Shown: positions 21,951 to 33,219 of the stretch, one piece after another
How positions within the stretch are numbered: the stretch's first letter is position 1
Layout of the letters: each line of letters begins with the position of its first letter
Assembly: GCA_037127315.1 (NCBI GenBank)
Contig: JBBBDQ010001611.1
Span: forward strand, 248,001-312,000
DNA from: Ascarosepion bandense
Taxonomy: Eukaryota; Mollusca; Cephalopoda; Sepiida; Sepiidae
Length of the DNA stretch: 64,000 nucleotides
Direction of reading: 5' to 3'
Made by a program: the position numbers and the translations under genes
Notes under the pieces: model-generated
What the model was told of the DNA's origin: nothing
Seen by the model: only the letters and a program-made list of their open reading frames with translations
Databases searched by the model: none

Positions 21951-23284
21951 ATTTTGTAAACGTAAGTGGTATGCATATTTTTGCACAAATAGCTACCTAT
22001 ATGTCACCTACAGGGCAAAACTAGATCTAAATGTGAAAGAGGCATATTCACTGGCTATGACAAAACAAGTGCGGCCTTTATGATTTATTTCTTACAAAGT
22101 AAAATAATAAAGAAACCAGATACGTCGATTTACAGTTTCCGTTGAGCAAGTGGAGAATTCCGAAGAAAAGAACATTAACTACGAGGAACACGAACTAGTA
22201 TGGCCAAATTATGAGATTGGGTTTATAAATAAACCAAAAAAAAACGTTCAAATCCACAATTAAAATATGGTATTATACCAGATGATATAGGCGATGAAAA
22301 ATCAGACGCAGACCTTATGTTAATATCTGAATACTTGGCCGGCCGGCTGGCTCGATGGCTGATCCGAAGTTCCGCAAGCCAATATTGATGATGACCGTAA
22401 CCTGAGTCAGGACTGATACTGTCGAAAACGGCACCAATTATGACGACGCTTTCGGTTCGCTACTTGTGATGATGTCCACGTCACAGCAGCTTGTCCCCAA
22501 GACGTCTAATGCAACGGTGATCTTCCCTGCCAATGCTGTGTATTTTTATCTCAGGAATGACACGTTGAAAACCCGGTAACCTTTTCTCTGCCACCTTAAA
22601 CCAGAACGGACACACGTGTACACTTGTTTTGGTAAATTAAAACAAGGCACGAAAAAAAAATAATAAATAAACGTGTTGAAAGACACCTGGATAAGTTGCG
22701 GAAAAGTCTTTATAAGTAAAAGAAAATTAATTAGCAGCAAAAGCAGAATTTACAACCGACGCATTCAATTGTCACAACGTAGCGAAAGTTTTTATTTAAA
22801 ACAATCAGAGCTTTAGATTTCCTCAATAACTTTTAAAACAAAACGTTCTTTCAGGTCTCTTTATTGAAGCTTTGCGGAAATAGCCGATGTGGTGCGGATG
22901 TTTGGTGACGAGAGTAAATTCGGATTTTACAAGTACATAGCTATTAAATATTTCTAATCAGAGCTCATATTGCGATTTACAATAAACTGCAAAATCAACA
23001 ATACCACTAACAATAATTTCTTTCGCTCTCAACTAAGAATTATATTTTTTTCATATGCACAAATGAGGTTATATTTCCTCCCCTACCCATCGTGTAATTT
23101 AAGTCTTAAATGACATTAAATTCCAAGAACACTATTTAGTATGCATCTTTACAAATTTCTCTAGTTTTTGTGTTTCTTTTCATTTTTCAGCAGAAAGATT
23201 TTACAAAAAACTATCTAGAAAAGTTTTTTTCACTCCTACTTCTGCCCATATTTTATTCAAACATTAGCAGTCTAAGCATGCAAA
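21951..23284. other. Unassigned stretch with a short GC-richer patch
   Basis: No gene or known repeat is recognised. About 22335-22530 is clearly richer in G and C than its surroundings (GGCCGGCCGGCTGGCTCG near 22340) and carries no long frame. The rest is A/T-rich and not seen elsewhere in the window. Confidence 0.4.
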
Positions 23285-24420
23285 TTCAACAAAAAGTCTT
23301 TGATAAAAAATTCTTTTAGAACTTTTAGAAATAAAAGAGTTTCATGAAATTTTTGTTTTAGATTTTATTGAAAGGGAAATTTCCAGTAAGTGAATATTTT
23401 TGTGTATTTCAAACAAAAATATCTTTGATTAGAATCTAAACGTTTTCAATTTTTTGTCATTTTTCAAATTTTCTCCCATTTATGTGCGATCGAGGCATTT
23501 GTAAACAAAAATCAATTCTTGGTTTTAAAACTTTCAAAAGTAGAATATAAATCTGTAACATATAATTTTTGAAAATTAGCCAATTTAATGTTGAATTAAT
23601 CTGATTTACACAAGTATTACTTCTTTATAGCATAAAACTCAGAATAAAATTATTTCTTATAGACAGTGTTGTACATTCTGGCCATTCCCTTGTATTTGAC
23701 ATATTGATGACTGCTCGACAGTTGTGGAGAAAGATAAGTGTATGGCAACTGGAAATTATAAAATTGTCAAAATTATTTCCCGTAAGAAACCGTGAAACAC
23801 ATGACTTTTTCATGGACACGCAGAAATTACCACACGCAAAAAAAAAATTCAAATACTTAAAAATATAAAAGTTATTGTAAAAATGCGATGGCTCGATGAA
23901 TTTTATAAAACATTCCAATTTTCGATTAGTAAATATAGTCTTTAATTAATAACGTAACAGCCCAACATCTAAAAGTTTTTGAAATTATTTGAAAATATTT
24001 TTTGAAACTTTATAAATTATTACAATTTCAACAATTATAACAGTTGTTTTAAAATTGCATTAATAACCGAATTTCTATTCTTTACTCTATAATGTCTGAA
24101 ATATATATTGTTTATTAAAGCAAAAAGAAGCTTAACTAATTGAATAATGTCATCGTTTTATTGCATTTTTGTCAAATGGGAGAACAAAATGGTGAGAAAA
24201 AATAATTGATTATTTACATTCTTTTGTATTTTTGCGTTCAAATAATTAAACCAATATTGACTACAAAATTTAATTTAGTGAAAACAGGAATGATTTTTTT
24301 TACAGAGGAGTGCTGGGAATACTATAGATATTCCTTTTTTTAAAGAAAAAAGAAAATGAAGACAACATTTATACTTAATATCAGTTAGAGATTAAATTTA
24401 GATATGAGAAAGTAGGATTT
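23285..24420. repeat. Gene-less remnant of the upstream module
   Basis: This parallels about 2910-4010 of unit A and its counterparts in B, C and E, with all landmarks in order: GTACATTCTGGCCATTCC near 23670 and GAGGAGTGCTGGGAATACTA near 24306. It stops at GATATGAGAAAGTAGGATT near 24417, before any promoter or exon. It is a truncated unit whose gene is missing. Confidence 0.8.
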
Positions 24421-24479
24421 TATATTCTGCTTTGCATTCCTTTGCCTGAATTTTACATTGACACATGTTTACTTTATAA

Positions 24480-24975
24480 TCATTTCATTCCAAACAAGGA
24501 CGCACTGCAACTGGTTCGCAAGGGGTTACATAAGAGGAGAGTGTTAAGAAAGAGAAACAATTATGTGATATGTGAGAGAACGAGTGAGAGAATTATGAGA
24601 ATACTGGTATGAAGAGAACTGCATGAGAGTAGAGTTGAAAGGGAACAGAACGTGAAACAAGTGTTGTCAAGGAAAGGAGTTGAGAGATGGCAATTAACGA
24701 TGCATCCAAATTCTTAAAGAATGTCAAGGAAACATGGATACGGAAAGGAAATTCACAGGCAGGAAATGGCAGGAAAAGCTTCATTTAGAGTAGAAGTTGC
24801 ATATATATTTTATTGGTTTCACTGTAAAAGTGTGGGACCTAGTTGCTAGTCTAGTAGCTCATGTAAATTTAAGCAGAGTTGGCATCAGGGAGCTACTCTA
24901 ATCTGAGCAGAAACGGTGAAAATATTTCGAGAAGAGACGTCGTTGAGAAAGTAACTGTCATCGATTATTTTTACA
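24480..24975 (-). mobile_element. Old Jockey-like LINE 3' fragment
   Basis: Nucleotide similarity to the 3' end of the Jockey-like copies is visible despite many changes: the GGAAATTCACAGGCAGGAAA block, TTTCACTGTAAAAGTGTGGG and the CTGAGCAGAAACGG region match 13060-13230 in order. It is far more diverged than the copies in units B and D, so it inserted earlier. No usable frame. Confidence 0.7.
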
Positions 24976-25279
24976 GTGAGTTTTTCTACGTGTATCTCTT
25001 TTAAATTATTGTAAGCCAAGCCTTGCATTTTAGTTCATTTGAAGTCATTATTTCTTTTCCGCTACTCAGAAAATAGTATTTATTCATTATTTACTAATCG
25101 TTTAATCACAAGCAAAGCAGTGAATCATTTGTATATTTATTTATTCCATTTTATTCATGACCCATTTTAACACATTTTGACAAGTGATTCTAAGTTTATA
25201 TAAGAACAGGATTTTCCGTGTCAAAATCATTCTTCAGTCAAATGTTTTCCTAAATTAGCCCCCTTAGACCAGTGGAGAC

Positions 25280-25796
<517 letters not shown>

Positions 25797-25969
25797 CTGA
25801 GTGTTGTAACCGGCGGATGTGATACACTTCAGCGATCATATCTCATTTTGATTAACGATTGCCAAAAGATATTTAAACGTAGATGAATGTAACACACCCG
25901 ACCAGAATTTGAACTCAGCTCTGATTTCTAACTTGAGCTTTTATCCATTACACCACCAGCACATCCAAA
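25797..25969 (-). mobile_element. tRNA-derived SINE (best-preserved member of the intron-1 family)
   Basis: Reverse-complemented it begins GCTGGTGGTGTAATGGATAA (box A with a good TGGTGTAATGG) and has GAGTTCAAATTCTGG (box B) about 40 bases on, so the promoter is clearly tRNA-like. The body ends in the same ATCACATCCG region as the elements in intron 1 of genes A-D. Confidence 0.75.
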
Positions 25970-27230
25970 CTTGGCACATATCTATGTATTACTCAGGCTC
26001 AACTTTGTTAATTCCGGCGACCAAACGAGAAGCAGAGTTTCAACGGAATCTGACGGAGAACACACACTCAATATCAACATAAAGTTACCATTATCTAGTT
26101 CTCTTGCAACCAAATTCCCTAAAATAAACATGATGTACAAGGCTTTTAAATAGTGATTCGCTATATATAACACTAAATCAATGAAAAATACATAGGTATC
26201 CATCAAAAAACTTTCGAAATATCTACTCACTCAAATTTGCAAATAATGCAATACTTCTAAACATCTGCACCGTTACAAAAACAAATTATATCGTTCCTGA
26301 ATTCCTGTGTCGTGTTTGTGATGTCATCTCCAGTATCAAAATCATGAAAGAACAGTAAATTCTTGGATTGATTACTCATACACCACACTATATCGTAGAT
26401 TGATATGTCACCCGTCAAAGTTTAGTGCAATTCATTCGTATATTGTTCTTCAAAACGCAAACAAGCAAATTACACCTTTTATCATGACAATTGTTCGTAG
26501 ACAGCAGCAAATAAAGAATGGAATAAATCGAAACAATTATTACAGAAAAGACACAAGCTGCATTGAATATCTTATACATTGGAAACACTATTTTGTTTAT
26601 AATCTGTCAGTAGAGTAAAGATATTTGAATCCATTTATCACATGACATCATATATAACGTTCGTATATTTGAACTGAATTCAATTGTAGCGTTCAAATAG
26701 TTCCAACTACACACAAGTAAAATATTGCCTGTCATACGAAAAATATTCATTTCATTCTGATTACAGAGACCATGGAAAATACACGAACAAATTCAAAAAA
26801 CAAACATCAAAGTTGCAAATTTCCATCATAATTTTTAAATAGATTTGTTTATGATAGAATTTAACTAAACGTAACACAGATGTATTCCACTTTGATTTGC
26901 ATCAAGAAAGTCATGAGAAGAGATGGATACATGTTCTTGTTATGAAGAATCTCAGCATTTTATTTTCTGGGTGAATTAATGATGTAGGTCAATAGATAAA
27001 TACATATCTTAAAATCAACATTTTTAAATCAAATTATAACTAATTTGAAGTATATTTTATTATCTATCATGACAATATGCACGTTGAAATATGGCCCCGT
27101 TTGATGTTTTGTTGCCTGTGCCAATGGTGACTGGTTTCCTGCTTCATCAAATGGAATGTCAGTAGCTGATTCCTCTTCAGCTTTGTGATATTGATCAAAA
27201 AAATATACTTGTATTTAACGTTTACTCAAT
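25970..27230. other. A/T-rich stretch, nothing recognised
   Basis: No gene, no repeat shared with the rest of the window and no microsatellite of note. Short open frames here have no recognisable content. Confidence 0.5.
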
Positions 27231-27604
27231 GTTGCAGGCAGCGAACTATCCCTTTCTTTACATTGTATAGGTGGTGGGTGTTGAAGTTGAGGAATTGTCC
27301 GTTGAATGTTGGCTTGCCGTATACGGATAACCCCAAACAGAGAAGGACTTCACTAATTACTATGGGCGCCATTTTATGTAACTGTGGAAAGAAATGTAAA
27401 GGACAAACAGGCCACCCACTTAAAGTAAGGCTACAAGTACATCGCAAGTGCGTAACACGAGAGGCGATGAAACAAATCAGGCGTAGTTGACCACATATGG
27501 AGTGGAAAAGGGCATCAGCGCTTCCCTATGAAGTTGAAATAATAGATAGGGAATGCCTCTGTAAACTACGTAAACTTAAAGAATCAGCACATATGAAAGG
27601 CTAG
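27231..27604 (+). mobile_element. Penelope-like element, GIY-YIG endonuclease fragment
   Basis: The + frame 27185-27490 contains LITMGAILCNCGKKCKGQTG then HPLKVRLQVHRKCVTREAMK; after a frameshift VDHIWSGKGH and EVEIIDRE follow. The pattern CxCGKxYxGQTGRxLxxRLxEH belongs to Penelope-type GIY-YIG endonucleases. Here the GIY position reads AIL and YIG reads CKG, so the nuclease is dead. It is a different subfamily from the fragments in the gene units, which read YIGFTTTPL. Confidence 0.65.
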
Positions 27605-28690
27605 AAATATTTCTTATTCCGATCAAACATCAAGATGAACACAACAAGGGAACAAGTAATACGTAGTGTCAGAGAAAAACATTAGTGTCCAAAAATACCT
27701 GAATTATAGACAAAGTTTAGTTTACTTTAAAATGCATCCTGTTATTATCTGTGTGAGAACAATTCTGGTATTCATATTCATATCATCCTAGTTTAAACTA
27801 TTACACATTTTTGAGTTTTTAAGAATTTAATCATAGGATGAATTTCTTTAAGTTTCTTTCAAAAGATATTCTCTTATTTATTCGCTTTCCTAAAAAGACT
27901 TCGATCTGAGTAATCATCTGTATGCATCTGACAGTTTAGATATTTCTAACAGAGCTTGACTTTATGATTGACATCTATACAAATAAGTGTCTCAAACTTA
28001 CAATGATAAAACACAAAATAATAAAATCTGATATTTCTCTTTAGAAAATTCGGTAAAATTTAGTTTCGGCCTTTTCTTGTTTAAGCATTTAATAGCCAGA
28101 TAATTATAAATCTTTTCTGAAACGGACATTATCACAAATATGTAAAATTATTGGCTTTATGAAAGTTTTGATAATTTCAAAAGCTTGTTTTAACGTATAA
28201 GACATCTTGCATTCACACTCAAACAAAAATCTGTGCATTAGACAGCATCTGGTTGCTTGTATGATCTCAATGGTAAGAACGATGGACCAGCTATTGGTAG
28301 CACATAGCTAAATGTAAATATGTAATATGTGTTATATATGCAATATATACCAAATGTACCACATTAATTATATCAGTGATATTTCATCTACGTAAGCAAA
28401 ACTAATGTAGACATTCACAATTTACATATTATATACGGTGGAAATGATTCAAATTCAAAGACATACTTGTCTAGGTGTATTAAACATTTATTGCACTCAA
28501 ATTTGTACGAAAAATAAAAGACTGCAGTTTCAATGAACACTTGACATTTATGAAAATTTAAACGGAGAAATGTGTCAATGTCTTTTTCTTTCTATGTCTA
28601 CAGTGACTATGTTCCAAATGCATCTGCGGGGTACATCTGTAAATGTTTCATCATTTACTATGGCGTTAATGCCTTGATCACAACGAGATG
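27605..28690. other. A/T-rich stretch, nothing recognised
   Basis: No gene or window-internal repeat is seen. A slightly more GC-rich patch (about 28600-28730) precedes the RTE fragment. Confidence 0.5.
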
Positions 28691-28699
28691 GAATGGGCT

Positions 28700-29230
28700 G
28701 GGTTTTCATGAACAGCTTGCTTCACTATGTCCAAAATAATGTAAATTAACTACAGTATTAACACATATAGTATTCATTTTCCTGTGTTTTAGTACTTTAC
28801 TCAACTTCTGGAACGAGTCATTTGCTATGCCAATTCGCCTTCGGATCTCAGTGTCACACTTTCTATCTTCTGTTAGAGCACTTTCCAGGTATTTCAATTT
28901 TTGTACCAGCTCGATTTTTGTATCTCCCACCTGTATTTGTCATTTGGGGCTGCTTTGTTGCTGATGACCATGCATTCGGTTTTCTTGAAGTTTAATTGTA
29001 GTCCTTTCTTGTCACCCTCATCAGCTTCCATCTGTAGGAGGTTTTGTAGTTTCTTTTCCGTATCCGCTACCTGCATTATATCATCTGGGTACATTATGTT
29101 GTTAAAATTGTGGCCTCCGATGACATATCCTGGATTAACATCAAGGGTTCTCTGTATAGTCACTCTGCACAAGCTGAATAAATCCGCCGAAAAGACACAT
29201 CATTGTCTTTCGCCCCTTTCTATCTTTGTG
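28700..29230 (-). mobile_element. RTE-clade LINE reverse transcriptase fragment
   Basis: Minus-strand frames give FSADLFSL, then VIGGHNFNNIMYPDDIMQVA (catalytic YADD now YPDD), KKGLQLNFKKTECMVISN, and after a frameshift GDTKIELVQKLKYLESALTE and DTEIRRRIGIAND. The order and motifs match RTE-type LINE proteins (palm then thumb). It is better preserved than the RTE pieces at 385 and 7767, but broken and without endonuclease. Confidence 0.8.
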
Positions 29231-29728
29231 AAGGAGAAGGAGAAATAAAGAAAGAAGCACGAGTAAGAACTTGAGGGGGTGTAAATACGGGCCGCTTGGG
29301 CAGTTGTGCCCGGTCAGCGGTTAACAAATTCTGTTACATTATGCTGGATTGACTGTTCTCTACTCTCATTTTCATCTGCTTGCATCGGCCGGAAAATGAG
29401 TACAAATAAGCAACTCGGATCACAAGGTTAGCTTTCAACTCAAATTCATTTATGGACAGGAAGAAACATGAAACAGTGCATTGAAATTTAATTTGCTGTT
29501 TTCAGAAAATCTCTCTCCTTCCATTGTTTAATAAATATTTTCACAGTTGCTTGGGAAATCTGCAAACAGCGAAGCAAAGAAGGTTATTTTAATTTTGTAC
29601 TCACCACAAGGACATGGAGACTTGACATTCACAGGATATGTTCAAGGAACGAATGACAGTGAGAAGTAGCAAATAATCTACCTAAAAAGCTTGTGTACAT
29701 GGCCGACAAAACAAAGATTAGTAAATAG
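29231..29728. other. Unassigned stretch
   Basis: No gene is recognised. A short GC-richer piece (GGGCCGCTTGGGCAGTTGTG near 29289) could be a SINE relic, but no tRNA promoter boxes are visible. Confidence 0.4.

Positions 29729-29779
<51 letters not shown>
29729..29779. repeat. (TA)n microsatellite
   Basis: A TA tract with a single TGTA interruption. Confidence 0.95.
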
Positions 29780-29781
<2 letters not shown>

Positions 29782-29904
29782 ATATCATTCTCCGTGATGT
29801 ATACAATCATACTACTCTCCCACCAATCAATATTAAACCCACTATTTTAAAAAATATATTATTATTAGCATGAACCACTCAAGCATTCTTTCATGATCCC
29901 TAGG

Positions 29905-30210
29905 CAATATGTATGCACAAATAGATGGTATTGCGATGGGATCTCCTTTAGATCCCCTCTTTTCTAATTGTTATATGGCACATTAAAAAATAAAATACTT
30001 AATGGCACTACTAAAAATATATATATACGATACATAAATGACAAAATTGAAAGTCACTCCGTCCTCAAATTTACATTAGAATTTAATATTAATAATAAAA
30101 TTCTATTCCTGAATGTATTTATTTCTTCCGGCATTCATAAATTTACTACTTTTCTAGATAGGAATACAAATAGCATAAACTCATATCTTCCTTATGATAA
30201 TAGTGATTAA
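29905..30210 (+). mobile_element. Penelope-like element, reverse transcriptase fragment
   Basis: One frame reads QIDGIAMGSPLDPLFSNCYM (29920-29982), the RT motif before the catalytic centre. After a frameshift IRYINDK (YVDD degenerated to YIND) is joined directly to HSVLKFTLEFNINNKILFLN, so the loop between them is deleted. These are Penelope-like RT motifs. The matching GIY-YIG fragment upstream (27231) is in the wrong order for one element, so these are separate or rearranged insertions. Confidence 0.75.
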
Positions 30211-31154
30211 CCCAAAGATATAAGTTAGATGTGATAAAAAACTTAATTCAACACATGCAAATAATACCTTCTTCCTAAGTCATATTCTGTAAAGAATTAC
30301 ACAACATTAAACTTTTTTTTTAAAATGGATTTCCTAAATCTGTCATTGATCACCGAACTGAAATGTATAAAATGTATTTATACGATGGAAATTTAGGTAC
30401 CTGAATTTAGATTTATGTACTCTCTCACATAATTCTTGTAGATTATATTTTTTGCTTTTTGATTACGTGAGAGACATTCATGAAGATATTTAACAGAATA
30501 GCCCAATTATTTTTATTACAAGGCTTTTTAGCGAAAAAGTTCGACTCATAAAAGGGTCAGAATAAATTTCACTTTTTTACGATTTAGGTTTACAGAAATT
30601 TATTAAAAATCTATCAAACAATTATTAAACTATATAAATACTGCTGACTTAATTGATTCCACTAGTAACGTCAGTTTTAAAACAAAGTATTTATTTCATG
30701 GTTTTGTTTCATTATTATTGTAGGTGGAATTACAACTATAAGAAATGTTTATTGCCATATGTTCCTTGTCTTTGTCGAAGTTGCTTTAAACCTGACTGAG
30801 TAAATTGTCCTTTATCTATTTAAATGTATAAACATCGTTTTCAAAAGATACACCGAAAGTGTCCTTTATAATCCGGATGTCACATTTGAAGTAGTTTCAT
30901 TATTTTACACATCGATTTTAATTAAGAATTAATTGATTCAATTAGTAGGAAAATCTAGCAAATAAGTTTCTGCTGATTTGGTTTCCTTTAGGGATTTGAC
31001 ATTCTCTTATCATAAGACCCTGTGTGGAGGCGGAAATGAGTGGTTACATTCGCGCGGTTAGTAGTAGATATGTATAAATGCTTTTCTATTTTTGCGATGC
31101 AGATGATTGGGGTGTCAACATCTTATCTAATCTAAACTTATTTGTCAAGGGAAC

Positions 31155-31156
<2 letters not shown>
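30211..31156. other. A/T-rich stretch, nothing recognised
   Basis: No gene or shared repeat is seen. Confidence 0.5.

Positions 31157-31219
<63 letters not shown>
31157..31219. repeat. (GT)n microsatellite
   Basis: A pure TG tract. The following 180 bases (31220-31400, with TAGACTCCGAAACGGCG) look like transposon-derived filler, not identified. Confidence 0.95.
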
Positions 31220-31221
<2 letters not shown>

Positions 31222-31464
31222 GTTACCAATAGACTCCGAAACGGCGTAAACAATTTTCGTGAAAATGTAAGCGTCTGCGAGTGTTCTTAGCTAGATTTTA
31301 TGTCGAGGTACCCCTGATAAATATCGAAAATCGATAAACAAAAAATCGGTTTATAGAAGGTGTGGGCCGATTTTAATCAAATTTGATACACTCATAGACA
31401 GACATAAGAAAAGATATTCAGAAGTTTCAAGGTTACATTTCTTACAATACTGCAGAACATCGAT

Positions 31465-31522
<58 letters not shown>
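31465..31522. repeat. (TA)n microsatellite
   Basis: A TA tract with one CATA interruption, about 80 bases before the second copy of the block that opens the window. Confidence 0.95.
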
Positions 31523-31525
<3 letters not shown>

Positions 31526-31603
31526 CAAGATTTTTGTGCGTGTGCCTGTTTTTCTGTCTGTATGTCCTTTATACAAATCTACAATTTTTATCCGATTCTC
31601 ACC

Positions 31604-33215
31604 AAACTTCACACAAATATTCTTTAGGCTGATTCTGAGCTCCAGGACCATGGATTAGTTTTAAAGCTTTCATTACATCCGAGCAACGCCGGGCTATACT
31701 CCTCGTAAATTAATATTACCGAGACTAGTAACCAACAAACGTAAATATTTTCTGGAGATAAATGTAGAACACGAAGGAAATTCTAGGGTTTGTTGAGGTG
31801 AATACTTAAATGAGTGACCGGTTTGTGTTGTATCAATTTCATCATATATCTAGAGGGAAATTTACGACTAGACTAAGTTCGTGTTCATATATAATAGTTA
31901 TTTGTAGTGTGTAGCAAGGTGTGAATATTTGATTGATCCTTGATAGTTCTACTCACTATCAAAGCTCTCAAACGACGGAAGAAGAACTTTGTTTTTACCA
32001 GAATTTATTATCGGTGTGCGCGATATTAACAACCTAAGATACGCTAATAACACGCCTTTAATGACATGTAGAAAAAGAAAACTACAGGTATCCCAAAAAC
32101 TATTTAGTAACGGAAAGCGAGAAAAAGGACTAATCACAAATTGTATGAAGAAAAATGTATAGTTGTCATCAAGTAAAAAGACCAAGATACGAGTCAGGAA
32201 TTGGAATTGTCAAAATCAAAAAATTACAAAAATTTAAGTATCTGGAAATTATTTTAATGGACAGAAGAAATGTGACATAGAAATCTGAAACCGCATTGGA
32301 ATGGCAAAAAAATAACCATTCAAAGACTAAAAGAAAGTGTTAAGAAGTAGAAGACAGTTTCATTAGAAGCAAAGAAAAGAGTGCAGAACTGCCATGTAAT
32401 ATAAATACTCCTATTTGGCAATGATTGATGGACAACATTCATAAAAGAAACAAATAAATTAAAGCAACAGGGACAAGTTTCTGCAGAGGAGTGCTGGGAA
32501 TACTATAGATATGCCTTTGTCTTAAGAAAAATGAAAATGAAAATGATATTTATGCTTAAATTCAGTAAGCCATGAAATTTAGAAATGAGAAAGAAGGATG
32601 AAAATTTTAGGCGATAAATATATCGGAAAGAAAGAGGGACAGAGGGAAATAGTATGAAACAACAACTAGATGGTGTAAATAAATGTCGGAACAGGGAGTT
32701 GGATAGATATTAAAAAGACACACGTTGTTCAGCGCTATGAAAGATAAGAATGTTGCGGTGAGCCATGATCGTTAACGTCTTCAATGATCACGGCATATAC
32801 AAAGAGTCACATTTCAAGTTTTACATCATATGCCGTCGTCAGCATGATCGTCAAGAATTTTTAATCATATTTGCAAAAAGGGCTTCTAATAAGCGATAGT
32901 TAAGAATTTGGCAACGACTATTAATAAAAATTTGGGGAGAAATGAAAGTTAAATATAAAAATCTGCCAAACCACAAATAAATAGATACAAGTTTCTTTGA
33001 AATATCGAATAAGTAAAAATATATATTTATATCTTGTTAATAGATCAATAATTATATCTGTAAAATATCGAAATCAAATATTACTTCTTGACATTTTGAG
33101 AAGTCCAAACAATGAAAAATATACGAATTTTCTAATCTGAAGATGAAATATAAAATTCTATATGGAATTATGTTTTAGAGAAGATTAATGTAGGAGATTT
33201 TTTTTTTCAATACAA
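31604..33215 (+). repeat. Segmental duplicate block, copy 2
   Basis: This is the counterpart of 1-1620, with an RTE fragment at 31991-32460 and the diverged upstream-module copy at about 32475-33215, running into R2-like LINE copy d. The left edge in this copy is visible: the preceding 80 bases (GTGCGTGTGCCTGTTTTTCT, 31536 on) probably belong to the same repeat. Confidence 0.85.
31991..32460 (+). mobile_element. RTE-clade LINE fragment, second copy
   Basis: The duplicate of 385-850. The palm part reads IIGVRDINNLRYANN in the open register, with the same Asp-to-Asn changes, so the element was already dead when the block was duplicated. Confidence 0.7.
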
Positions 33216-33219
33216 AAAA

